A stretch of DNA of 64,000 nt. Origin: Coptis chinensis. Taxonomy: Eukaryota; Streptophyta; Magnoliopsida; Ranunculales; Ranunculaceae. The stretch is from the NCBI GenBank assembly GCA_015680905.1, contig CM027377.1, forward strand, positions 64,749,501 to 64,813,500, read 5' to 3'. A model generated the notes under the pieces. It was given only the letters and a program-made list of their open reading frames with translations, was not told the origin of the DNA and searched no databases. The translations under genes and the position numbers were made by a program. Below, piece after piece: positions 37,501-49,500 of this stretch (position 1 is its first letter; every line of letters starts with the position of its first letter).

Positions 37501-40500
37501 TATTTTTTAAGTAATCAAAGTTAGAGTTTCCATGAGATCGTTGTCCCACTTTTTTCTTCCATATTGTAAATGAGATTATAAGCAGATTTTACATTAAATT
37601 TTGGATTTCTAGACCCTATCGGAATTATTGGAAGGTCTAAAGTGGGTTGTTAGGATGGATTGCACAATCAGGGATGTAAAATCCCATCTAAAGGTCTTAG
37701 GTTCCAGCTTCCACTAGGATTAATAATCACTGACTGTGATAATTAGGTCTACAGAAGATGGGCAAGTATCACACGAATTCAAGATGGTAGTAGGACTTCC
37801 ATTCACCATAAGCTAAGGATCAGTCCAAAACTTAACTTGTAGACCACCTCCTTTACTCTGCATAAAACCTTGTTGTATATATATTTAAACTTGTAATAAG
37901 CCATGGCATACATGGGATATCTCAGTGTTAGAATACAAGAGGAATTAAGGTGAATTCCTTTTTATATTTTTGATTTCATAATTTTGACTCCAGATCCAAT
38001 TTTAAGTGAGTCTCCTCCAATATAATTTACTTATATAAGGGCCAAATTAAAATAATATGGATTTCTAAACCCTAATCCTCCCAGGACTTTCACTTTCATC
38101 AATTTCTCCCAAGAACAAAGATGGATAGTCTTATTGTCTGTCGACCTTCTCCACCAGAAATTCCTACTAGCATTACTCATACTTTCAGTGATGTGTTTTT
38201 GGGAGTAGAAAAGTCGACATTGTATACACACTTGTGCTATTACTTTTGTGAAAATTATTTTTTGAAAGTTCCAACATCCATCATAATTTTCATACCTCAC
38301 TGTTGCTTGCTGCAACTCGTCCATTTTGACCGCTATCATGGGTACAAATTTTCAATTTAGTTCAGCTTGTATTAGTGTTATTTTGCTCTTACTGTCACCT
38401 GTTTCTGTGTCTGACCGAGTGAATGGGTGCCTGCAGTTTGCATTTCTTAAGGTTCCTATGTTATATTGGCTTTTTAATGCTTGTATTAGTAGTGCTTTTG
38501 CGAATACTGTAACTAAGGTTTGTTGACATCATCCTTGTTAAACAGATTTATCTGTTCGGCCCACTTTTCCCCTGTTAAATACAAACTTCTTGGGTTTCTT
38601 ATGTCATGTTTTTCTATTTCTGATAGGTCTTAAAATATATTGAAGGAATGTGCTGGGTTATGCACTACTATTACGAAGGGGTATGCTCCTGGCAATGGTA
38701 AGAGAAACTTTGATTGGCTTTGATCTGTACGAAACTAATTCTCATTTCTCTTAGACTTTCTCAGATATATTGTTGAATGATTGTATTGTTAATGGGTGTA
38801 CCACTTTAGAACAAAACCACGTATGGTACTGGGTCTAATTAGGAAAAGGAGGTGGGCTGATGGTGATAGAAAGAAGAGGTGTATTTTTACATAAGAAGGA
38901 ATTAGAAATTGGGATGAAGAAGACAAGGGTAAAATTGGCGTAAGTGAGAATTTCAATGTTTGGCTAGAGGAGCAGAATGGAATGTGTAGTTAAGTGTGAG
39001 TTGCCAAATCATGGGGGTTTTGTTCTAAAATGGTACAAACTTTGGTGGTTTTATCTAAAAAGCCCTACATATTTGCAGCATCAATTTCACATATTTCTAT
39101 TTTCTCCAGGTTTTATCCATATCATTATGCGCCATTTGCTTCTGATTTTCTTAATATTGAGCATTGTGAAATTCATTTCACACCTGGGACACCGTTCAAG
39201 CCATTTGATCAATTAATGGGTGTATTGCCTGCTGCAAGGTTTGCATTTAAGACTATCCTTTTTGCTATTGGTACTTGGTTGTCAACACAATATGTGATTA
39301 GAGTTGTGTTTCTAGTGCACATGCACTTCCCTTGTGTTACAGGGAATTGATGACTGATTCTTCATCACCAATTTTAGATTTTTATCCCACTGGTAAGGTT
39401 CATTTGGTTTTTCAGATACAACCTTGACTTCCTTACTGTAGTTAGTGATGATTTCTTTTATCAGAAGCTTACAGTAGTATATTTCTGGTGTATTTCTGGT
39501 AGATTTTGAGCTTGACATGTTTGGAAAGCGTCATGCATGGCAGGTAATGCTCTGTATTTTGGCTTTGAATTTGAATATTCACGCGCTGATAAGTAAAACT
39601 AGAAAAACCGGTACTAGAATATACACATGTGAAATTGAGCAGTCAATTTGGGCAAGCGAGTAGGAACTCAATTAATAAAGCTTGAGCTGAATCTCTCGTC
39701 CAGCATGATCTCAGTGTAGTATATTGGATGATTCTTCCTTGTATTATGAATTGTACGCTTAAAGCTTGAAAAGTCCTAGTCAGACCTAATCATGGCTCCT
39801 AATTGTGGGTATTACCATTGTTAGCAATATTATTGGCATAATATCTTAAGATAACTGCGATAAGTAGTTTTTAAGTTTCTTTATACAGAGAGATACTAAG
39901 AGAACAAACACAATTTGGGCTAAGTTTTCTAACATTCTATACTTCTAACTGTGATGAAATAGAAAGATTCAACTGCATTACACTTTCAAGTTATTAATAA
40001 TATTGAATTCTTTCCTCTCTCTAAAAATTTCATACTACAAATAGGATAATAAATGTTGCTTCATGACCTTATGTTGTGTTGAAATTGACAGGCTATCTGC
40101 AAATTACCGTTTATTGAAGAATCTCGTCTTCTTCTAGAGATTGCAAAAGTTGAACATACGTTGGCGGTAGTGCCTACTTCTGATGATCCTTCCTTTGTCA
40201 TTCTCGATTTCAATTTTTTTTTTTTTTCAATTTTTTATTACTTCGTTTCTTCTTAACTTGTTAGTGACCATCTTTCTTCTCACTATATAGGATGAAGAGA
40301 AGCGTAGAAACAGCTTTGGTATGGATTTACTGTTTGTCCATATTTCACATCCATTAGCAGCAGAGATCATAATATTTTTCGAGCGAAATAAGGATCACCC
40401 AAAGTTGGCTAAGGCTAAAGTCAAACGGAGAATTGATCCGAAATTCAGGTTTGTGATCGTAAAATTCAATAAATAGCAGCCCACACCTTGTTCCTTTTCA

Positions 40501-43500
40501 GGTTATTTTTCAAGTTATCATTATTACCAAAAACGGCTTTAATACGTACTAGAAAACTGTACACGTATGTGCAAACTTAAATGAAATACCGGTTTTAGTT
40601 GTTGTCATTAGATCCAGAAAATAAGCAATTTGTTTCTTAGTTGGTATTTTTAATCAACAAATGACTCATTTATTGTGCTAAAATATGTATAACTTAATGA
40701 CCAGTCAATTGAGATATACCTCATTCTAATGGGGTAAGACCCCCCCCTCCCCCCCCATACACACACCACCACCACCACCACCATTTTCAAGATTCACTGC
40801 AGAATGATGGCTTAACCGTATCTCCTTTGATGTTTGTATCTTGTAAACTGTATTATACAAATTGTAATTGACTGTTTTTTTTAGAAAACCTTCTGCAGAC
40901 ACAAGGGGGGGTGTGGGGTGGGGTGGGCTGTTTGGAGAACCCTACCATACACCTCTTTGCATTAATCAACTGACAACAAAATGTATTGAAAGTCAACTGT
41001 AGTCTCGTTATTGTTTATGTATCATATTCACAGAATGTTATTTAAAAGGGAAATAGGAAAAAGTTGTTATAGCACCTTTGCATTTATAGTAAAGGAATAT
41101 TCTGCAGAGGTTCTATTAATAAAAGCCTCAACATCAAGGTCTTCTAGGGCTGAAGGAATTTTTAGAACGCATTACATTTCCTGATAACAGGAACTAGATT
41201 CAGAGGGAACCAAATTACTGGCAAAGTTGCAAATTGCATTTCTTTGACCTTTGAATTCTGTAGAAACATTCTTCGTCCCAAAGTGGTACGTACCATTGGC
41301 CTGAGTCTTGGTTCTCTTTAGAAATGGTCTCTGTATACCAACCTGTTCCGGACTTCCAGTGATTTGGTTGACTAGAGATGACATAATACATAAGCAGGGA
41401 AATCTTTGTTTTTTTTTTACTTTAATTTTGCTTTTTATATTTAACAATATTTTGCACTGATTGTAGTTCTGTATGGCTAGATCAAGTAAATGGAGTCTAC
41501 CCTCTAAGCTCCTAAGCACATTTAATTTCGTAGTACATATGCATCTAGTTGAAAAGGTCTGCATTGCATTCTCTGGCACAATTGAAAGGTGGTTACGATT
41601 TTCTTTGGTTTTTCACATGTGCAGTGGTGGAATGAATGGATTCTTGTACATTTCTGATAAACCTGTGTGGCCACTGGAAGTCTGTTCATCAATTAATGAC
41701 ATGGAGAAGATAGCAATGAATAAAGTCATGTAAGTTATCTTCATGGTTACATCTATTGAAGAATAGTTTCAGTCATCGGATATTAATATGCACATCTAAC
41801 TGCATATTGGTTTTTGTGGCAGATCGGTCTTTTATAAATACCCTACGAGTCACACTCACATCCCCAGGCCGCCAGAAGGCGTTGTCATGCCTAGGATGGT
41901 ATGTTTGACATATATTTATTTGCCCTTACCTGCTGTCCAGAAGATTGTTTTAATCCACCGGGTTAAAATAAAGTTAACATTGAATTGGCTTTAATTGTCT
42001 TTTGTTGAGTGAACAGTGTACATCTCTGCCGTCAGCATCTTAATAAGTCTTAATCTTTTAAAAAGAGAATTCTCTTTTCTATTCTTCTTCTTGAGTGTTT
42101 TTGCTTTGGTGAATTACTGATTGGGATTCTCCAAGGTGGAGTTCCCAAAAAGAATACCGGTATATATGGCTGCTTGGTTAGATCAGGAAAGGGAGATACA
42201 TGTATACTCTATGCGAGATAATCATTATGTATGAATTGTGTGTGTGTGTGTGTGTGTTTTTTTTTTTTTGTGTTTTTAATATAGTTAAAAGATGTGTTGC
42301 ATTCCTAAAGAAATTGTTACATTCCGATGAGGTAAATCTACCTTAGCAAGAACTAATGTTAGCAACTACAGCCCCAAAGTTACAAGAAAAGAAAAACAAC
42401 AAGTGGTACCAATCAAAGTTAGTAACCCATATAGGCAATGGGTTACAACATATTACTATCAGTAAAATTGTATTGTTGTTAATGGAGAGGAAGTTTACAA
42501 CATATTACTATCAGTAAAATTGTATTGTTGTTAATGGAGAGGAAGTTTAGAGAGGAAAGACAAAAAGAGGCTACAGCCTTATTAGTTTCAGCCTTGTATC
42601 ACTTCAATATATATATGAAAAATAAGAGTGTACAATAATAGAAACTTCCTAAAATATTTGGGTTGGGGGCTCGGTACCCGAACCCCCAATGGGCCATCCA
42701 CACACAACGAAACTAGCATTGTGGGACATCTCCCTCGGGATGAACTAGGCCTTCAGCCTAGAAATCCCCTCAGGAAATGTCCTCTTAGAACTGTAACACT
42801 ATCTTTTGGAAATAGGAATGTAACTATCTAGTAATAATTTGGACTTCTATGTAATATTTAACTATTATTTACTCTTTTAAGAAAAGTTACAAGACTTCTA
42901 GTATATGGACTTTTATTTGTTCATTTATTTAATTAGCAGCAGAGAGCCACCACCCCAAAAAAGAGGGACTGTCTCAAGGGTTCTGATACAAACATTAGCC
43001 TATCAAAGATTTGGCTGAGGCATGACCTAAACAAAGTATGGGGTGCCCTACTTCCCATAAAAGCTAGTATAGACCCTGGGGATAGATTGCAATTATACCA
43101 TGTAAATGCACTTCACCATGATTGAAGTCATACTACACTACCTTCTGCAAGTACTCTTTATCGTGTGCATGTTTGTGCTATGGAAGTAGGTCAATACGTA
43201 CTATGTAAAAATGTTTTCTTTTCATTTTGATGTATAACAGCTATTTTGTCTATGCATGTTAACGTGTTGTTCTCGCAGTCGGTCCGAAAGGAGGACATCT
43301 TTCCAGCACCAGTGTTGTGGCATGAAAAGTCAGTTGTTCTTGGACGTCTACATTCTGAAAGGTGATTAACTCCATTCAACCTCTTTCTACATAGAAGAAA
43401 TTTCGATATGGGATCTTGAATGGTGTTGGGGTTAACGAACTATGGGAGATTTTTTTTTTTTTTTTAAATCTATTTCTCTTGGTGGTGGAGGTCTTCGGCG

Positions 43501-46500
43501 TAATGATTAGTAGAGCTAAGGAGCTCAGCATTATCCAGAGTTTTAGGGTAGGGGCTCGTCTCTCATTTTGCAATCTGCATATGATATCGTGGTTTTGTTT
43601 TTTCTTTTAAAGAATAAGCTTAGGTTAGGCTGACCCCCACCTGTTTCATTAAATAAAAAAATTCTTACATATTGTGTTCCTGATGCATCATCCTCTATAT
43701 ATCCCTTAAGCATTCTATCTAAAGGTCGAACAAAGAAAATAAAATTAGAAGAGTCTAGCCTACAAGAAAGGGAGGCTAAGTGATCTGCAGTCTTATTTAC
43801 TTCTCTGAACATATGAACACATGAGAAAAGGAAATGGAGTGGAATTGCCTGGACATCTGAACTATGGTCGCTCACATTACCAAGGTGGCTTTTCAATCTT
43901 GTTGATAGACTGCACATCTTTGAATGAATCTGAATTCACCTCAACCCTTCTCAAGTCCATAGCTAGACAAATTAGTATCCCAATCTCAATAGCGTTCAAT
44001 TCTTGGAACAAGACAGACTTCTTACCCCCAGTACTAGTAAAAGTTGAAACAACTCTACCATCACCATCTCTGATGATTCTCCCATGGCCATTCCCTACCC
44101 ATTCACAACACCATCGGAATTTAACTTGAAACTTCCAGCAATGGGTGGAATCCATGAGCATAGCCTATATGTCCTCATCCTGAATTCCATATCAATACCA
44201 ATGATATCAAATATTCCTTGTCTCAGCTGTATCCTGCATTTCTTTGATTTTAACCTGCAAGTCTAAGCTCTGAGATCTCTCACGATCTTGTTCACCATCC
44301 TATCAGCAGGTTTAGTTCTATTCTGATAACTTCTGTCATTTCTTTCCCTCCAAATAGCTCCACTGTAGCACAGAAGTAGACCTTATAAATTTCCTGAATA
44401 ATGCTTTTACCCCTGCATAGTCTAAGACTAGAAGACCACTCTCTATTGGCATTCCTTGTATCTGTGAGAAGGCCAAAGATCTGCTTGATACCAGATAAGA
44501 CTTGTCTAAATTAGGGACACTTAAGTGTGTAGAGTTTTCTCTATCATGAGGACAAAGGCAGCTTGATTAAGGATTAAGGATCTTTTCTGTACCAGTCTAT
44601 CTTGTGTTGGGAGGCTATGAGGGAAGCGTTGTCAGCAGCAAGTAAATGAATGCTTAGGTAAAACTAATTTTCCACAAACCAAATGATGCCATTTCACCTG
44701 AGAGTTGGACCTTTTCAGAGCATGGTAAACAATGTGAGAAGTGTACAGCCCGCTGGGACAAGGGGTCCATATAACTGTCTTTCTGCAAGTGGTTCTTTAT
44801 TTCTGTACTTAGTATATCAGCTCTCAGTTCCACATTCTAAGGGTTTAGAACTAAACCATTCCATTGACCATGGGAAATCAGCTCGCTAACCTTTGCATTA
44901 AGAGGCAGATCCCAATTATCAACCGCATTCTGGATAAGCGGACTTGACTTACACCATAACTCATGCCATAGTAGAGTCTCCTCTCCCTTTGCAACTGTTT
45001 TAGCCTCAAGGATAGTTCTCCATGACCGAGTGCAATCAGCTGGAATAGGCACGGTCCAAAAGAATTTTTGTTTTATTTGTTACATCCAAATCCACTAACT
45101 CCAAACACTCACACTTTGAGGCAATTTTGAAGACAAGACCACACATTGCATCTTCATTCCAGACTTTCATATTCAAGATTCCGCCCTCCTCCTAATTTGT
45201 CTTTACATAGAGTACCGATACTAGCCCAATGTATCACTTTCTTCATATGAGAACCTCCCTATAGAAATCTAGCACATATGATCTCAACTTGTTCAAGTAC
45301 TACGAGAGGAAGAACAAAGGTCCTGGACCAATAGGTATGGAAAGTCATAAGAACAGAGTGAATTAATTGGAGTTTCCTTGCATGTGAAAGGCATCTTGTC
45401 GCTCTTTCGAGCACCAGTGAGTGTTACTAAGTGGTTGGATAAGATTTCGAGAGATTTTTTATAGGGTGATTCCGAGGAGGCACATCACTATCATCTTGTT
45501 AGTTGGAATAGGGTGTGTACTTCTAAGGATCAAGGTGGCATTGGTATAAAGAAGATCCGTTTTATGAATTGTGCCCTTTTGAGTAAGTGGTTGTGGAGGT
45601 TCGGTATTGAGAGTGAGAGACTGTGGAGGAGAATTATTGTCTCTAGGTATGGTTTGAGTCCTTTTGGGTGGGAGAGTCGTGATGTGACGATCCCCTATGG
45701 GTGTAGAGTGTGGAAAGGGATTATGAAAGAAGTGGAGAACTATAGGAAGAATATCTCCTATAAAGTCAACAAAGGGGATAGACTCAGATTTTGGGAGGAT
45801 GTTTGGAATGGGGATAGAGCCTTGAGTAGGGATTTTGGGAACTTCTATGCTATGCCAGACAGGAAGAATCAGCCGGTTAGGGATTTTATTGTTATGATAG
45901 ATGGTACTACCTCATGGAACATTGATCTCAGACATACCTTCAATGACTGGGAGATTGATGATTTGGCTACCTTGATGGCGAGATTAGGGTCTATGATCAA
46001 TAGGTTTGGGCCCATGATGCTAAAGGTATATTTACTGTTAGATCTTGGTATTCAGCCCTCCTTGCTGCCTCACCTAACCAACCTCATATCCTATCATACC
46101 TTGTTTATCCTTGGAGTTTCATTTGGAGGGCTAAAATTCCATCTAGGGTTTCTTTCTTCACTTGGTGTTCGGTTTTGGGTAAAATTTTAACCATTGACAA
46201 TCTTCGGAAAAAGAAAATGATTATTGTTAATTTCTACCCTTTTTGCTATGATTTAGGAGAATTCGTTGCCCATACTTTTATCCTTTGCCTTTTTTCTTGT
46301 GCCATTTGGAACTATTTTATTCAATCTGGTTCAATCTCTTGGGTGTGTCCACGATCTGTTTGTGATCTTTTGATGATGTGGTCTAGTTTGTGGTCCCCCA
46401 CCCGCACTAAGAGAAAGTTGTGGAATATCATTCCCTTTGCGATACTATGGGGTATATGGTTGGAAAGAAATCGGAGACATTTCGAGGATAGATTCTGCCT

Positions 46501-49500
46501 TGACGTTGCACATTTGATTCTTCACATCAAATGATTGCTTTTCCTTTGGTGTAAGCGGTGGAAGGAGTTCAAGGAGATACCATTCGGGTCATTTGCTTTT
46601 TCTTGGGAGGTTATCATCCGAGATGTCTAATCACTGTTGTATTTCTGCTTTTCCTTGTTGTCTTTTATTTTTCGGTTCTTAGTAGGATATCTCATCCTAT
46701 ATTGTAATTATCTTTAATATGGTTTATATATATATTGATCGTTTACCTCTTCCAAAAAAAAATCTTGCCATCCAATCTGCAATTCTGGAAATTACTCTTT
46801 CAACCAATGGTTGGCATTCTCAACACCAAGTTTGGCAGCCAAGTCCGAAGCATCATGAGAAGATAAGATCCAGTGAGGAGAGAAGTTCTATGAGAATTTA
46901 TTCTTAAACCAGTAGCAGCTCCAAACAATTCTATGTAGCCTTTAAGCAGTTTTATCATGGTTTTGTTAAGCAGGGACCATACACAGTTTGCATTCCTTCT
47001 TGGAATACTTTAGTGTTTTGAGGCAGCTCCTGGCCTTAAGGTTATGAAGCGGTTGATGTGATTGATGCTGATAGGATGGTGGGTGTTATTAGGTGTGGTG
47101 CTGATTCCTTACCGTCGGGTTCTCTCAAGCTTCTGCTTGGTGCACGTCAGTTGCCATGTGGGAACCTGCCATTGAGAACCTCTGGAAGTTGTCACTATTA
47201 TCCAGAGGGGAGTGATTTTAATTAATTAACTTATAGTTTACTTTGTTTCTTTTTCTGATGCCTTATAACCTAGTTAAAAGGTAGAGAGGACTGTTAGGGA
47301 TTTGTTGTGGGACGATTCCGAGGAGATCCATATGCACAACGACTTAGTTAATTGGAAGAGCTTGTGCTTGTCCAAGAGAGATGTGGTTTGGGGTTGAGGA
47401 GGATTCGAGAGTTTAGCTTGGGCTTAATGGAGAAATACCTCAAAGAAATCTCCTCCATGTGAATAAGACTTTCCAAAATATGCCATTTCTTGTGAACTTC
47501 AATTTTCGTTTGAGGTATTGAAGAGTCTTAGCGAAAACAAAACTAGGTTTACTTTGAGAAGGAACATTCTGCCCATCTCGTGTTAACCAAGGGTTCTTCA
47601 AGGGTTTGAAGAACCCATCAACTTAAACTGAAGAGGGGACAGTTTATTTGAAGAATGAAGAATGCCTCCTTTGCATGTTAATTTGTTTGTGATCAGTGAC
47701 TCCATCCTTTCAACTACTGTGATGCATTCTAGCAGGGTTTAGTTTTAGTTTATATTGGTTAGGGATTTTTAAAATATTTTTTGGTTGCTAATTTGGTGTT
47801 TTTAGGCTTAATTTTAATTCTGAAAAGTAGGTATTTTAGTTTTTTAAATTTGAATTAAAAGGCGAGCTTCAAAATCATAATTCCTCTAGTCTATATATTG
47901 ATAGTACAAACTGCCTCGATATTATGAGATATTTAACGATTATCGGTTTTCCAGCAACCGGTATCGAAATACAACCTGTATTGAAATACTATGATATATA
48001 ATCTGATATGAGAAACTAACTTACTGAAAAAAGAATCTTGATATATTGCGATATTTCCGGCATATAATTTGTTAGTCAGAGTTATTGCTACATTTGGAGT
48101 ATGGGAAAAAGAAACTATCAAATTGCTAACCCAACAATAAATCTTCTTCCTCCACCTCCTTCCCAAAACCGAAGTTCTCATCAACTTCTTACTCCCTTCC
48201 ACATCCCCACACCCACTTCCTACCTACTACCTACTGCCACTTTCACTTCCATGCCACCACTTCCCAACAAATCTAAACTTATCACCTCACCTATTTCAAC
48301 CGTATATCCTCCACTTGCACACTTTATATCCCCAACAAGATTTGCTCATAATCTGTTGTGATCTTATTTAATTACTCTGTTGGATTTCGACCTAAAAAAT
48401 AAAATAAAATAAAAAATCTTTCCTTTTGGTTCCCACTTGAGAAATGATCAATTTGGTGAGTGTTGACTAGTTGGTTTTGAGTTTTGTCATCCTTGCTTGC
48501 TCCTTATTTCTCACTCGGTTTTCTGGTGTTTGCGGCACAACTTCATATTGCTCATTTATTATTTCTCTCACCACAAACGCAAATCAAGTGGGTTTATCTC
48601 TTCTATAAGAAGTGTAGCAGGAATGAGACCTAGAAAAATTACATAAAAAACCTTGTGAAATCACAAATTTCAGCATTATTACCCTACATTTGTCGACCTC
48701 TCTTTACCAGTGATATTTACTGGTATATTGCAATATTTATGTATTTACCATGAATTCAAATTTTCCACACCTCATTTTACCGATGTTGGACATAAGATAT
48801 CTATAAAAAATATCGGAAAATGGGCTGTCCGAAAAATTGCTCTGGTACGAAATTTTGTACTATGGTTGTAGTAGGCCTTTGGCCATACTCGGTTGATTGA
48901 ATAATGCAAAGTGTGTCTGTGTGAGAAAGGTTTTCTCTCGTTGTGTGTATTCTTTGTTTGATAATTATTTGCAAGGTGATTACAAGTGATAACTTGTCAT
49001 CTCCCTTCTCAATTTTGTGGCTGACAACTACCTTAGTGGCTGACAACAACTAGTTTGTGATTCTTCGGCATCATGTTCATATCTTTTATTGCACGCAAGT
49101 GCATCATACTGTCTGCTACAACTATCGCAATATTTTGAGATAGTACTGTCTGCTACAATTATCTTTATGTAGACCACGTAAAATTGTCCCCATCTCCCTG
49201 GACATCCAAGAATCTGTGGCAGTTAATATAGGAGCACTTGGTACTTATCTAAATTTTCCTTTTCTTTTTAAATTGTCATAAATTTTAATCTGAAAAGTTG
49301 ATTTTGATTAAGATCACCGAAGAATACTCATCTTTAAACTACACTAGTGCTGTAATATTACAAGTATGATTATACTGTACAGCTTTTCTGCAATATCATT
49401 TCAGAAATTTATCCTAATTACAAAACGATGATATATATAGAGTTTTATTGTTACTTCTATGTCTCACTTATTCTCTATTTTCTTTTTTTTTAACAAATTG

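Noticed and set aside
36414-38485. Reading the 190-bp repeats as the target duplication of the LINE
   Set aside because: LINE duplications are usually below about 20 bp, and these copies are far longer and diverged.
48101-48361. 86-codon proline- and serine-rich frame in intron 22
   Set aside because: Low-complexity CT-rich sequence without splice signals that would join it to the XRN frame.
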